DNA of 64,000 bases from Actinopolyspora saharensis (GCF_900100925.1 NZ_FNKO01000002.1:2294001-2358000); one strand, 5' to 3'; numbered from the stretch's first letter, positions 26,430 through 37,460 are shown. Notes: generated by a model from the letters alone, not told the origin. Translations and numbers: made by a program.

Positions 26430-27650
26430 TCAGCTGAGCCGTTCCAGGACCATGGCCATGCCCTGTCCGCCGCCGACGCACATCGTCTCCAGACCGAACT
26501 GCTTGTCGTGGAACTGCAGCGAGTTCAGCAGCGTGGTGGTGATGCGGGCACCGGTCATCCCGAACGGGTGTCCCACGGCGATCGCCCCGCCGTTGACGTT
26601 GAGCCTGTCCAGCGGAACGCCCAGCTCCCGGTAGGAGGGGATCACCTGGGCGGCGAACGCCTCGTTGATCTCGACCAGGTCCATGTCCCCCGCGCTCATG
26701 CCGGCCCGGCCGAGCGCCTGGCGGGAGGCCTCGACGGGGCCGAGCCCCATGATCTCCGGTGACAACGCGGAAACCCCGGTGGACACGATCCGGGCCAGCG
26801 GCGTGAGCCCGAGCTGCTTCGCCTTGTGGTCGCTCATGACGACCAGGGCCGCGGCCCCGTCGTTGAGCGGGCAGGCGTTGGCAGCGGTGATCCTGCCGTC
26901 CGGGCGGAACACGGGCTTGAGCCCGGAGACCGACTCCTTGGTCACGCCCGCGCGTGGGCCGTCGTCGGTGTCGACCACGGAACCGGAGGGAGTGGTGACC
27001 GGGGTGATCTCGCGCTGCCAGAACCCGTTGGCGTTGGCCTTCTCCGCCAGGTTCTGCGAGCGGACCCCGAAGTCGTCCATCTCGTCCCTGCTGATGCCCT
27101 TGGCCCGCGCCAGGTTCTCGGCGGTCTGCCCCATCGGGATGTAGACGTCGGGCAGCTCGTCGAACTCGCGCGGGTCGGTCCAGTCGTTGGCACCCTGCTC
27201 ACCGGTTCGCTGCGTGCGCTGCTGAGCCTGGTTGAACAGGGGGTTGGTGGTCTCGGGCCAGGAGTCGGAGTTGCCGTTGGCGAAGCGGGAGACCGCTTCC
27301 ACGCCCGCGCTGATGAACACGTCGCCCTCGCCCGCCTTGATGGCGTGCATGGCCATCCGGGTGGTTTGCAGGCTGGAGGAGCAGTAGCGGGTGATCGTGG
27401 TTCCGGGCAGGTGGTCGTAGCCGAGCAGCACCGAAACCACCCGGCCCATGTTGAAGCCCTGCTCCCCGCCGGGCAGGCCGCAGCCGAGCATCAGGTCGTC
27501 GATCTCGCTCGGGTCGAGTTCCGGAACCTTGTCCAGGGCCGCGCGCACCATCTGCGCGCTCAGGTCGTCCGGGCGCATGTCCACCAGCGATCCCTTGCCC
27601 GCGCGGCCGATGGGGGAACGCGCTGTTGCGACGATGACTGCTTCGGTCAT
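26430..27650 (-). CDS. fadA: Acetyl-CoA acyltransferase (thiolase), FadA type
   Basis: 406-residue thiolase for beta-oxidation or acetoacetyl-CoA turnover. Active cysteine Cys90 in TTITRYCSSSLQTTRMA, the histidine in GGAIAVGHPFGMTGAR, and the second cysteine in ETMCVGGGQGMAMVLE. ATG 27650 has AAGGAG eight bases upstream. Position and strand correspond to fadA3 (Rv1074c), next to the SGNH gene and cbs. Confidence 0.95.
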   Translation of the reverse strand: MTEAVIVATARSPIGRAGKGSLVDMRPDDLSAQMVRAALDKVPELDPSEIDDLMLGCGLPGGEQGFNMGRVVSVLLGYDHLPGTTITRYCSSSLQTTRMAMHAIKAGEGDVFISAGVEAVSRFANGNSDSWPETTNPLFNQAQQRTQRTGEQGANDWTDPREFDELPDVYIPMGQTAENLARAKGISRDEMDDFGVRSQNLAEKANANGFWQREITPVTTPSGSVVDTDDGPRAGVTKESVSGLKPVFRPDGRITAANACPLNDGAAALVVMSDHKAKQLGLTPLARIVSTGVSALSPEIMGLGPVEASRQALGRAGMSAGDMDLVEINEAFAAQVIPSYRELGVPLDRLNVNGGAIAVGHPFGMTGARITTTLLNSLQFHDKQFGLETMCVGGGQGMAMVLERLS

Positions 27651-28055
27651 GACGCGACTCCTTCGTGGTTGCTGCGTCTCGCTCGCTCGGATTCGTGTGG
27701 GCGAGCCGGCTCACCTACACGACGAATGTGCTCACCCTAGGTGCTGTGTCGCCGTTGTCGTAGTGACCGCCGTCATAGTAAATCCGTATACCGACCGGAT
27801 GGTACGCCTGCTCAGGGGTTGTTCGGTTGGATGATCCAGCCCCGAGAGCTCCGACTCCGGACTCGCGGGCTCCTCGAGCGAGTTCGTCGGCCGGCTCGGC
27901 ACCTCCGGAGCCGGCAGCGCCGAAACTCGTGGACAGGAACTCCAGGAAGAAGGGCACTGTCCAACGCGAGCGCTTACGAGCCTGCGCAGTCGGCCGACCG
28001 CGGGAGGTTCCGCCAAGCAAGCAGCCACGCCAGGGGAGAGCGGTGAACAACCCCT
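27651..28055. other. Gap between the SGNH and thiolase genes with a repeat remnant
   Basis: 405 bases without a gene. The part next to the thiolase gene presumably contains its promoter; the part next to the SGNH stop (27950-28045) is a decayed copy of the dispersed repeat. Confidence 0.5.
27950..28045 (-). repeat. Degenerate repeat-family locus
   Basis: Reverse-strand remnant. CCAACGCGAGCGCTT (27961-27975) matches the short motif seen at 13.24, 13.33 and 61.66 kb. CGCGGGAGGTTCCGCCA (about 28001-28017) matches the edge of module B (CGCGAGAGGTTCCGCCA in the reverse sense). The hairpin core GTAGCGACCTAC is missing. Confidence 0.55.
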
Positions 28056-28967
28056 TCAAGTATCGGTGCGCCTGCCCCACCTCAGATTCAAGCGGGCGAC
28101 GAAGCGGCGGGTCGGCCTGCGGGCCTCCACGGCCGCCGATCGCCTGGGCGGGGTGGGCACGGGAGCGCCCTCCCAGGCCCCTATGGCGTCGCACAGCTTC
28201 GGCAGCAGCATGTCGGTGGCCATCTCGTAGCCCGCCGCGGAGGGGTGGAAGCGGTCCGGGCCGAACAGCTCGACCGGACGGGTGAGGAACTCGGGGGAGA
28301 GCAGGTCCGCCAGCGGGACGGCGTGTCCTCCGACGCGTTCCACGGCACGGCGCTGCTCTCCGGCCAGCCTCAGGCTGTACCTGCCCGCGAGCGAGCGCAG
28401 CGGCTGCGGAATGGGCCGGATGGCCCCCAGATCGGGGCATGTTCCCACCACCACGGCCGTGCCCGCCCCGGTCATGGCGCGGACGGCCTCCTCCAGCAGC
28501 TGCGCGCTGGTGCGCACCGGCAACCGCGAGGTGACGTCGTTGGCCCCGATCAGCACCAGCGCCAGTCGCGGCGGTTCGCGCAGCACCGCCTCGGTCTGCG
28601 GGGTCAGGCTCCGGCTCGTCGAGCCGACGATCGCGTGGGTGCGCAGCCGGATCGGCCGTTCCAGTTCCTCGGCCAGCCCCGTGGCCAGCCGCACCCCGGG
28701 CAGTTCGCTGGCCATCTCGACGCCGAGCCCGGCCGCGGAGGAGTCGCCGAGCACGGCGAAGTCCACCGGCGCCTCCGCGGGTTCAGCGAGGGGTCTGCCC
28801 GCGGGGAAGTAGGTGCCGTCGGCGCACAGCGGATCATCCGTGCTGAGGCCGATGACGCGGCGGGCGTGCCTGGACTGCCCGTTCAGCAGGCCGTAGGCGA
28901 CGCCGGACAGCCCGCCGACCGAGGCGGTGCCGACAGCGACCAGCCGCAACAGTCGCACAGCGATCAT
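28056..28967 (-). CDS. Exported SGNH/GDSL hydrolase
   Basis: 303-residue esterase-fold protein. N-terminal hydrophobic segment LLRLVAVGTASVGGLSGVAYGLL (anchor or signal). Block I FAVLGDSSAAGLG carries the nucleophile Ser, block III LVLIGANDV the Asn, and block V DRFHPSAAGYEMA the Asp and His. The tail is Arg-rich. ATG 28967 has GCAGGAGG six bases upstream. It corresponds in position and strand to Rv1075c, a GDSL esterase; physiological substrate unknown. Confidence 0.87.
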   Translation of the reverse strand: MIAVRLLRLVAVGTASVGGLSGVAYGLLNGQSRHARRVIGLSTDDPLCADGTYFPAGRPLAEPAEAPVDFAVLGDSSAAGLGVEMASELPGVRLATGLAEELERPIRLRTHAIVGSTSRSLTPQTEAVLREPPRLALVLIGANDVTSRLPVRTSAQLLEEAVRAMTGAGTAVVVGTCPDLGAIRPIPQPLRSLAGRYSLRLAGEQRRAVERVGGHAVPLADLLSPEFLTRPVELFGPDRFHPSAAGYEMATDMLLPKLCDAIGAWEGAPVPTPPRRSAAVEARRPTRRFVARLNLRWGRRTDT

Positions 28968-29351
28968 CGTTGCCTCCTGCGCTCCTCGCGGACGCCACCT
29001 GGTGCCGGTTCCCCGAATGGTCGGTCCGCGCGGCCCGCTTCGCACCCGCTCTCGAGCAGGATGCGGGTAGCGGCGAACCGCGCAAACGGTTCCCCGGACA
29101 ACGTCGCCCGGTTTTCCCAACCGGTTGTGAACCGGAAGTGGAACTTCACGTGACCGTTCGGTTTCCACTCGCGCGGCCGCCGGGGCCTTTCGGCGTGTTG
29201 CCGTCAACCCCCGGCGTGAGCGTTCGCGGGCGGGCGGGGAAACTGCCAGTGGGGGAATCAGTCGGAACCGGGGTAAGCACCAGGAAGAACAGTCGTGCAC
29301 GGGTGCTGCCGGGCTTCGCAACACACACCGAAACGAGGAGAGGGACCCGCG

Positions 29352-30719
29352 GTGGACTACGTCGAGCACGTGGCCGAACTTGTCGGCGACACGCCGTTGG
29401 TGAAGCTGAATTCACTGACGCGCGGACTGGATGCACCGGTGCTGGCCAAGGTCGAGTACTTCAATCCGGGCGGAAGCGTCAAGGACAGGATCGCCGAGCG
29501 GATGATCGAAGCCGCGGAGTCCTCCGGGGAGCTGCCTCCCGGCGGCACGATCGTCGAGCCCACCTCGGGCAACACCGGGGTGGGGCTGGCGATGATCGCT
29601 CAGCGCAAGGGCTATCGCTGCGTGTTCGTCTGCCCGGACAAGGTCAGCGAGGACAAGCGCAACGTCCTGGAGGCCTACGGCGCGGAGGTCGTGGTCTGCC
29701 CCACCGCCGTTCCCCCGGAGCACGAGGACTCCTACTACAGCGTCTCGGACCGGCTGGCGGCCCAGGACGGCTACTGGAAGCCGAACCAGTACAACAACCA
29801 GTCCAACCCCGAGTCCCACTACCACTCCACCGGCCCGGAGATCTGGGAGCAGACCCAGGGGCGCGTGACGCACTTCGTCGCCGGGATCGGGACGGGAGGC
29901 ACGATCTCGGGTGCGGGCCGTTACCTGAAGGAGGTCTCCGACGGCCGGGTCCGCATCGTCGGTGCCGATCCGGAGGGCTCGGTGTACTCCGGTGGCAAGG
30001 GGCGGCCCTACCTGGTCGAGGGGGTCGGCGAGGACTTCTGGCCGACGACCTACGACCGGGAGATCTGCGACGAGATCGTTTCCGTTTCGGACGCGGACTC
30101 CTTCCGGATGACCCGCGAGCTCGCCCAGCGCGAGGCGCTGCTGGTCGGTGGTTCCTGCGGCATGGCCATCGTGGCCGCGCTGCGCGTCGCCGAGCGCGCC
30201 GGGCCGGACGACGTGGTCGTGGCGCTGCTGCCCGACAGCGGGCGCGGCTACCTGACCAAGGTGTTCAACGACTCGTGGATGGCCTCCTACGGGTTCCTCT
30301 CGCCCGACCACGGCGGCGGTTCGATCGGGGACGTGCTGACGCGCAAGGACGGCACGATGCCCGAGCTGGTGCACGTCCATCCGAACGAGACGGTCGCCGA
30401 GGCCGTGTCGATCCTGCGCGAGTTCTCCGTCTCCCAGATGCCCGTGGTAAACGCGGAACCGCCCATCATGGCGGCCGAGGTGGCCGGGGCGGTCAACGAG
30501 CGCGACCTGCTGGACGGGCTGTTCGCCGGGAGGGCCAATCTCGCGGACCGGGTGGAGACGCACATGTCGCCGCCGCTGCCGACCATCGGGGCGGGGGAGG
30601 ACATCACATCCGCCATGCGGGCGCTGCGGAACGCGGACGGAGCCATGGTGCTGGTGGACGGCAAGCCCGCCGGTGTGGTCACCAGGCAGGACGTTCTCGC
30701 GTTCATCGCGGGACGATGA
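29352..30719 (+). CDS. cbs: Cystathionine beta-synthase
   Basis: 455-residue PLP enzyme condensing homocysteine with serine (or O-acetylserine) in reverse transsulfuration. PLP lysine in YFNPGGSVKDRIAERM, phosphate-binding TSGNTGVGLAM, GIGTGGTISGAGRYLKE in the catalytic domain (1-320). Two CBS regulatory domains follow (about 335-455, with AEAVSILREFSVSQMPVV and AMRALRNADGAMVLV). GTG 29352 has GAGGAGAGGG upstream. metB lies 2.4 kb downstream on the same strand, as in mycobacteria (Rv1077 and Rv1079). Confidence 0.95.
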   Translation: MDYVEHVAELVGDTPLVKLNSLTRGLDAPVLAKVEYFNPGGSVKDRIAERMIEAAESSGELPPGGTIVEPTSGNTGVGLAMIAQRKGYRCVFVCPDKVSEDKRNVLEAYGAEVVVCPTAVPPEHEDSYYSVSDRLAAQDGYWKPNQYNNQSNPESHYHSTGPEIWEQTQGRVTHFVAGIGTGGTISGAGRYLKEVSDGRVRIVGADPEGSVYSGGKGRPYLVEGVGEDFWPTTYDREICDEIVSVSDADSFRMTRELAQREALLVGGSCGMAIVAALRVAERAGPDDVVVALLPDSGRGYLTKVFNDSWMASYGFLSPDHGGGSIGDVLTRKDGTMPELVHVHPNETVAEAVSILREFSVSQMPVVNAEPPIMAAEVAGAVNERDLLDGLFAGRANLADRVETHMSPPLPTIGAGEDITSAMRALRNADGAMVLVDGKPAGVVTRQDVLAFIAGR

Positions 30720-30814
30720 GTTTTTGTTACACGTCGACCCCTGCACGTTACGCGGTCGGATAGCGTAGGCCGTGTACACGCCCAGGTTTACGCCCAAGGG
30801 GGTAGGAAAACCCG

Positions 30815-32152
30815 ATGAGCTCCCCACAAACACCCGAAGGTGGTAACCAGGAGCAGCAGCCGGACACGTCCGCGCAGCAGCAGTCCGGCGCTGCCGACAC
30901 CAATGAGTCCACTCCGGACTCGACGCAGATGATCTCCTCGCGGATGGACCCGCAGCAGTCGCAGGAGTCGGCGGGCGAGCAGCAGGACGACCGCGCTTCC
31001 GGCTCCGACTCCACGCAGGTCGTCAACCCCGCGCAGATGGTGCAGCAGGCCGACCAGGCCGCTGCGACGCCCCAGAATCAGCAGGAGGGAGGGGGTGGGG
31101 CGACCCAGGTCGTTCCGCCTTCCATGCAGCCACCACAGCAGCCCATGTACGAGCAGCCGGGACTGCAGCAGCCCCAACCCGGGGTGCAGGGTCAGCCGCA
31201 GCCGGGAATGCAGCCCCAGCCCGGGATGCAGGGCCAGCCCCAACCGGGGATGCCCGGGCAACCGGGTATGCAGGGACAACCGGGGATGCAGGGACAACCC
31301 CAGCCCGGCATGCCCGGTCAGCAGGGGACCCCGAGCGGTGGCTTCCCCGCGCAGCAGCCTCCGGGGCAACCGGGCGGGTACGGTGGTCCGCCCCCGCCGC
31401 CTCCGAGGCAGGCTCCGGGCGGTGCCCAGGGAGCGGGGGTCGTCCCGGTCGGTCCGCCCGTCGAGTTCGGGGCCAGGGCGAAGAGCTGGTTGATCGACTA
31501 CCTGGCGCCCGCGGTCGCGGGGAACATTCTCTTCTACATCGGGATGGGGCTCCTCGTAGCCAGCGTGCCCGTGGGGATCATCGTCATGGTGCTGGCCATG
31601 GTGGCCATGTTCGCCTTCTTCATCTGGAACATCGCGTACAAGCAGGGCACCACCGGTCAGTCCCTCGGCCGGGGGGTCGCCAAGACCATGCTGATCAGTG
31701 AGCACACCGGGCAGCCGATCGGCTTCGGCAACGCCTTCCTGCGCTACCTCTGCCACATCCTCGACTCGATGCCGCTCGGCATCGGCTTTCTGGCCCCGCT
31801 GTGGGAGCCCAAGAAGCAGACCTGGGCGGACAAGATCATGGCTACTGTCGTGGTTCCCGCGGTTCCGGCCGGTCCGGGAGGACCTCCCGGACAGCCGCCG
31901 ATGGGCGGGCAGCCGGGCATGCCCCCGGGGCAGCCCCCCTACGGTCAGCCGCAGCCCGGGATGCAGGGCCAGCCGCAGCCGGGCCAGCCGATGCCCGGTG
32001 GCCAGCCCATGCCCGGTCAGCCCATGCCCGGTCAGCCCATGCCCGGGCAACCTCAGCCCGGACAGCCCCAGCCCGGGCAACCCTACGGCCAGCCTTACGG
32101 ACAGCCCTACGGCCAGCCGGGTGGCTACCCGCAGCAGCCACCGCAGTGGTGA
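30815..32152 (+). CDS. Proline-rich RDD-family membrane protein
   Basis: 445 residues, the counterpart of mycobacterial Pra (Rv1078). Residues 1-115 are Gln/Ser/Thr-rich. Residues 115-215 consist of imperfect Q-P-G-M/Q-P-Q repeats. The RDD membrane domain (about 215-345) has [19 protein letters not shown], two hydrophobic segments, [17 protein letters not shown] and [19 protein letters not shown] second Pro/Gln/Gly repeat tail (350-445) ends [14 protein letters not shown]. The role is unknown; such tails are usually in the cytoplasm. ATG 30815; a possible -10, TAGCGT, lies near 30760. Confidence 0.85.
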   Translation: MSSPQTPEGGNQEQQPDTSAQQQSGAADTNESTPDSTQMISSRMDPQQSQESAGEQQDDRASGSDSTQVVNPAQMVQQADQAAATPQNQQEGGGGATQVVPPSMQPPQQPMYEQPGLQQPQPGVQGQPQPGMQPQPGMQGQPQPGMPGQPGMQGQPGMQGQPQPGMPGQQGTPSGGFPAQQPPGQPGGYGGPPPPPPRQAPGGAQGAGVVPVGPPVEFGARAKSWLIDYLAPAVAGNILFYIGMGLLVASVPVGIIVMVLAMVAMFAFFIWNIAYKQGTTGQSLGRGVAKTMLISEHTGQPIGFGNAFLRYLCHILDSMPLGIGFLAPLWEPKKQTWADKIMATVVVPAVPAGPGGPPGQPPMGGQPGMPPGQPPYGQPQPGMQGQPQPGQPMPGGQPMPGQPMPGQPMPGQPQPGQPQPGQPYGQPYGQPYGQPGGYPQQPPQW

Positions 32153-32327
32153 CCGGAATCCCCGCAGCAGTGCCGGTGCCCGCCGAGCTCGCCCGCCGTT
32201 AGAGAGGCCGCGCGGTGCCGGCCTCCTGAGCACTCCTCCGCGGGCGGGTCCGCGGCCTTCCGCGGTCGCGAGCCCGCCCGCGAGCTCCTCTCACCAGCCG
32301 TGATCCCCAGCAGCCGAGGGAAGTGCC

Positions 32328-32978
32328 GTGCATCCTCCTCAACCGCCCGGTGGTCAGCAGTTCGCCCAGCCCGCTCCGGGACAGCAACCGCACGGGGGGC
32401 AGGCCTGGCCCGCCGGGACCGAGCAGACCGGGTCCAGCGGAATCACCTCCTGGGTGGCCGCCCTGCTCGGCTGCTTCGTCGCGCTCGGCACCCAGGTGGG
32501 CATGCTGGTGATCCTGCTCAACCGGGCCAGTACGGACCTCCGCGACGTGCTGGCGGCCGTCGGGAGCATCGCGGTGCTGTCGGTTCCCCCGCTCGTGGGC
32601 GCCAGCGGCGTCCTCGCCCGCAAGCGCTTCGGCAGGTGGCTGCTGATCGGCGGACTGGTGCTGCCCGTGGTCCTCTACGGGTGGATCACCTACGTGGATC
32701 CGCTGCTGTGGCCGCTGTGCTTCTTCGTGGGGTCGCTGGCGGCGATCGCGCTCGCCCTGTCCCCGACCACGGGGAACTACCTGCGCGAGGGGGACCTTCC
32801 GGACGCGGCCGCGCAGGCCGCGGCGTACCAGCCCGTCCAGCCCGCTCACGCGATGGGACAGCAGCCCTTCGGTGACTACCAGGGATTTCCGGGCGGGTAC
32901 GGATACCCGCAGTGGGATCCGCAGTGGAACCCCCGGGGAAGCGGTTACCCGCAGGGGCAGTGGCCGAACCAGCACTGA
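32328..32978 (+). CDS. Small multi-pass membrane protein, Pro/Gly/Tyr-rich ends
   Basis: 216 residues. Gln/Pro-rich N-terminus (1-38), four predicted membrane segments (about 40-150), then a Tyr/Gly/Pro/Gln tail (YGYPQWDPQW, YPQGQWPNQH). No family recognised with confidence. The composition parallels the RDD protein 175 bases upstream, so the two may act together or share descent of their tails. GTG 32328 has CGAGGGAAG upstream. Confidence 0.7.
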   Translation: MHPPQPPGGQQFAQPAPGQQPHGGQAWPAGTEQTGSSGITSWVAALLGCFVALGTQVGMLVILLNRASTDLRDVLAAVGSIAVLSVPPLVGASGVLARKRFGRWLLIGGLVLPVVLYGWITYVDPLLWPLCFFVGSLAAIALALSPTTGNYLREGDLPDAAAQAAAYQPVQPAHAMGQQPFGDYQGFPGGYGYPQWDPQWNPRGSGYPQGQWPNQH

Positions 32979-33091
32979 GCGGGCCTTCCGGTCGAGTCGC
33001 CGCCGGACCCGGCGGAGTCCGGATGCTCACCCGGCCAGGGGAGAGCGGAGCGGCCCGCAGAGCCGAGTTCGAGCAGGTGAGTGGCGGACAG

Positions 33092-33097
33092 TAGAGT
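33092..33097 (+). promoter_or_regulatory. Leaderless -10 box of metB
   Basis: TAGAGT with seven bases to ATG 33105, so the transcript would start at the initiation codon. Confidence 0.5.
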
Positions 33098-33104
33098 CCC
33101 CGAC

Positions 33105-34244
33105 ATGACCGACGGTTTCGCCACTCGCGCCATCCACGCTGGGCAGCATCCCGACGAATCGACCGGTTCGGTGATCCCGCCCATCCACGCGACGTCCACC
33201 TACACCCAGGACGGGGTGGGAAACCAGCGCGCCGGTTACGAGTACTCCCGCACCGGCAACCCGACCCGCACCTCCCTGGAGGAGTGCCTGGCAGCGCTCG
33301 AGTCCGGCACTCGCGGACTCGCGTTCTCCTCCGGGATGGCGGCCACCGACGCGGTGCTGCGTTCCGTGCTGCGTCCCGGTGATCACCTGGTCATCCCCGA
33401 CGACGCCTACGGCGGGACCTTCCGGCTCGTCGACAAGGTGCTGACCGGTTGGGGCGTCGAGTACACCCCGGTGCGCATCTCGGACCCGGACGCCGTCCGG
33501 GCCGCGGTGCGCCCGAACACGAAGGTGCTCTGGGTGGAGTCGCCGACCAACCCGCTGCTGAACATCGCTGACCTGGCCGCGCTGGCCGAGGTCGCCGGGG
33601 AGACGTCGACGAAGCTGATCGTGGACAACACCTTCGCCTCCCCGTACCTGCAGCAACCGCTGCGACTCGGCGCCGACGTGGTGGTGCACTCGACCACCAA
33701 GTACCTGGGCGGGCACTCCGATGTGGTCGGCGGAGCCGTGATCACCTCCGACGAGGAGCTGGCCGACGGCGTGGCCTTCCTGCAGAACACCACCGGAGCG
33801 GTTCCCGGGCCCTTCGACGCCTGGCTGACCCTGCGCGGGGTGAAGACCCTCGCGGCGCGGATGGAGCAGCACAGCGCCAACGCGGCCAGGATCGCCGCCG
33901 CCCTGCACGAGCACCCGAAGGTGACCCGGGTCTTCTACCCAGGCCACGCCGACCACCCCGGCCACGAGGTCGCGGCAGGGCAGATGCGGCGCTTCGGGGG
34001 GATGGTCTCGTTCACCCACGCCGACGGGGAGCAGGCCGCCGTCGACGTCTGCTCGCGCACGCGACTGTTCACGCTGGCCGAGTCGCTCGGCGGGGTGGAG
34101 TCGCTGATCGAGCACCCCGGCAGGATGACTCACGCCAGCACGACCGGTTCGCTGCTGCAGGTCCCGTCCGAGCTGGTCCGCGTGTCGGTCGGCCTCGAGG
34201 ACGTGGACGATCTGCTGGAGGACCTGCTGGCGGCCCTGGAGTAG
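33105..34244 (+). CDS. metB: Cystathionine gamma-synthase/lyase
   Basis: 379-residue Cys/Met-metabolism PLP enzyme. N-terminus FATRAIHAGQHPDESTGSVIPPI, PLP-contacting YEYSRTGNPTR, the PLP lysine in VHSTTKYLGGHSDVVGG, and C-terminal SLGGVESLIEHPGRMTHAS. Synthase and lyase activities cannot be separated by sequence; cbs nearby suggests transsulfuration in either direction. ATG 33105 with no ribosome site but a well-placed -10 box. A hairpin ends the gene. Confidence 0.93.
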   Translation: MTDGFATRAIHAGQHPDESTGSVIPPIHATSTYTQDGVGNQRAGYEYSRTGNPTRTSLEECLAALESGTRGLAFSSGMAATDAVLRSVLRPGDHLVIPDDAYGGTFRLVDKVLTGWGVEYTPVRISDPDAVRAAVRPNTKVLWVESPTNPLLNIADLAALAEVAGETSTKLIVDNTFASPYLQQPLRLGADVVVHSTTKYLGGHSDVVGGAVITSDEELADGVAFLQNTTGAVPGPFDAWLTLRGVKTLAARMEQHSANAARIAAALHEHPKVTRVFYPGHADHPGHEVAAGQMRRFGGMVSFTHADGEQAAVDVCSRTRLFTLAESLGGVESLIEHPGRMTHASTTGSLLQVPSELVRVSVGLEDVDDLLEDLLAALE

Positions 34245-34260
34245 CGGGTTCGGTGGCGCG

Positions 34261-34286
34261 GTGTCCGGAAAGCGGGATCCGGACAC
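34261..34286. terminator. Bidirectional terminator between metB and the small lipoprotein gene
   Basis: GTGTCCGGA (34261-34269) and TCCGGACAC (34278-34286), perfect 9-base arms between convergent genes. Confidence 0.7.
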
Positions 34287-34289
34287 CGC

Positions 34290-34565
34290 TCACGAATCCA
34301 CCTCGGGGGATCGCTGCCCGGAACCGTCGAAGCGGTGGGGCGGGTCCTGCCGGGACGGGGCCTCGTGCTTCGCGCGCACCGGCAGGTCCTCACGGCTGAC
34401 GCAGCCGTTCACCAGTTCGAGAACTCCGCCGCGCCGCTCGTAGCTGCCTGGGTCCTCGCACCCCGCACCGACCACTGTGAACACCGCTACGGCGCACAGC
34501 GCGGTCGCGGTGAGGATGCCCGCCACCAGCGACATCGCTCCTCCAGCGGTGCTCGCTCGCGTCAT
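34290..34565 (-). CDS. Small exported protein, possible lipoprotein
   Basis: 91 residues: an N-terminal hydrophobic segment VAGILTATALCAVAVFTVVGAGC ends in a lipobox-like VGAGC, then CEDPGSYERRGG and VNGCVSRED, with two cysteines that could pair, and a hydrophilic tail. No family recognised. ATG 34565 has TGGAGG five bases upstream, and it ends beside a convergent terminator, both of which support a real gene. Confidence 0.6.
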   Translation of the reverse strand: MTRASTAGGAMSLVAGILTATALCAVAVFTVVGAGCEDPGSYERRGGVLELVNGCVSREDLPVRAKHEAPSRQDPPHRFDGSGQRSPEVDS

Positions 34566-34734
34566 GAGACCTCCAGGGGCGCCACGGCGGCCGGGCCCGC
34601 GCATCCGTGCCGCTGTGAACGACTGTGCGACACCGAGCGTACCCAAAGCGTCCCGGCAGCCCCCGCTTGCGAGCTCTCCCTCACGAGCTCCCCGCCACGA
34701 GCTCCCCTCGCGCCCCTCCGCGGTTCCGGTGTGC

Positions 34735-36102
<1,368 letters not shown>

Positions 36103-36104
36103 TC

Positions 36105-36590
36105 ATGTCCACTACGGCGGGTGACGGTGTTCTGGACGAGCTCGACGCTCGACTGCTGCTCCTGCTGTCCGACGAACCCAGGCTGGGGGTGTTGGAGTGC
36201 TCGCGCAGGCTCGGTGTGGCGCGCGGCACGGTGCAGGCGCGAATGGACCGCATGGTCCGCAAGGGGGTGCTGCGCGGCTTCCCACCGGAACTCGACCTGG
36301 CCGCGGTGGGTTACGGGTTGACCGCCTTCGCCGTGCTGGAGATCGCGCAGGGTCGGCGTGGTGTGGTCGCCGAGCAGCTCTCCGCGATCGACGAGGTCTG
36401 CGAGGTACACGCCACGACCGGGCAGGGCGATCTGTTCGTGCGGATGGTCGCGCGGTCCAACGACGACCTGCAACGCGTCATAGACCGGGTGGTGGCCGTG
36501 GAGGGGGTGCGGCGCACCTCCACCTCGATAGCGCTGTCCACTCCGGTTCCGCCCCGGGTCCGTCCACTGCTGGAGCGGATGGCCGGGTGA
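36105..36590 (+). CDS. Lrp/AsnC-family transcriptional regulator
   Basis: 161 residues. The N-terminal winged helix-turn-helix is LDELDARLLLLLSDEPRLGVLECSRRLGVARGTVQARMDRM. The C-terminal RAM effector domain (about 75-155) has CEVHATTGQGDLFVRMVARS. Divergent from hpd with a 164-base shared upstream region, so it probably senses an aromatic amino acid or keto acid and controls hpd; that role is inferred from position. ATG 36105 has GGGAG upstream. Confidence 0.85.
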   Translation: MSTTAGDGVLDELDARLLLLLSDEPRLGVLECSRRLGVARGTVQARMDRMVRKGVLRGFPPELDLAAVGYGLTAFAVLEIAQGRRGVVAEQLSAIDEVCEVHATTGQGDLFVRMVARSNDDLQRVIDRVVAVEGVRRTSTSIALSTPVPPRVRPLLERMAG

Positions 36591-36971
36591 TGTTCTCCGC
36601 GCGTGCCGCTGCCCGCGCACTCACTTGTCCGCGTGCTAACCGGAGAAGCGGAACAGCGGGACAGGGGGCGGCCCGGCACCCGGTTGAACGTTTCGCGCGA
36701 AACGTCCAACCGGGTATCCACACGAGCAAACGGCGCCTCGGGCCCTCGTCCACGAGCGACGGCGCGCGTCCTCACGCGCGAGGAACGCCCCAGCGGGGCC
36801 GGCGAGGCGCATGAGCGCACGTGGCCGCCTCGTGAATCGAACACCGTGATTGGCGTGGGAGGCGAGGAGCCGATTAAGAGGGCTCATCGCGGCTTCTCGC
36901 GAGGTCACAGTGCCGAAAGCTTCATGCTGAGCCCGCAGCACGACGGAAAAGCCACGACGGAAAAGCCCGGC
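36591..36971. other. Convergent gap between the AsnC-type and greA genes
   Basis: 381 bases, no supported gene. It contains the large palindrome at 36678-36715; the rest shows no clear signal. A stretch near 36830-36850 resembles a T loop on the minus strand, but no cloverleaf can be drawn. Confidence 0.5.
36678..36715. terminator. 38-base near-perfect palindrome
   Basis: Starts ACCCGGTTG and ends CAACCGGGT, with one mismatched pair. Its centre is the palindrome CGTTTCGCGCGAAACG. It probably terminates the AsnC-type gene and/or greA. The centre resembles a ParB parS site with two central substitutions. Confidence 0.6.
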
Positions 36972-37460
36972 TCAGCCCTGGAACGGCTCGGCCTTGATCA
37001 GGGTCACCTGCATCTTGCCGCCGTTGGGCAGGTCGTACTCGCACACGTCACCCTCCCGGGCGTCCAGGAGAGCCTGGCCGAGCGGCGAGTTCGGCGAGTA
37101 GACTTCCATGTCCCCGTGCGCGCCTTCCTCGCGGTTGGCGAGCAGGAACTTCTCCTCCTCGTCCTCACCCTCGAAGCGCACGGTAAGTACCGATCCGGGA
37201 CGCGCGACGCCCGACTCGGTCGGCACGTCACCGACCTTCGCGTTGCGCAGCAGCTCCTGCAGCTGGCGAACGCGGCTTTCCAACTGGGCCTGTTCCTCGC
37301 GAGCGGCGTGATAACCGCCGTTCTCCTTCAGATCGCCCTCTTCACGAGCTTCGTTGATCTTCGCAGCGATCGCCGGGCGCTCGGCCACGAGCTCGTCCAG
37401 CTCACCCTTGAGCCGGTCGTAAGCGTCTTGGGTCAGCCATGTCGCCTGGGTATCGCTCAC
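36972..37460 (-). CDS. greA: Transcription elongation factor GreA
   Basis: 162 residues. It rescues backtracked RNA polymerase by stimulating transcript cleavage. N-terminal coiled coil (about 10-80) with [17 protein letters not shown] and [21 protein letters not shown], whose acidic tip is conserved; C-terminal FKBP-like domain ending [21 protein letters not shown] 37460 has GAGGAG upstream; a GTG two codons earlier is possible. Order greA-DUF4307-mca is as in mycobacteria (Rv1080c-Rv1082). Confidence 0.94.
   Translation of the reverse strand: MSDTQATWLTQDAYDRLKGELDELVAERPAIAAKINEAREEGDLKENGGYHAAREEQAQLESRVRQLQELLRNAKVGDVPTESGVARPGSVLTVRFEGEDEEEKFLLANREEGAHGDMEVYSPNSPLGQALLDAREGDVCEYDLPNGGKMQVTLIKAEPFQG

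Noticed and set aside
36820..36900. Possible tRNA on the minus strand (TTCGATT-like loop)
   Set aside because: No acceptor stem or anticodon arm can be paired around it.
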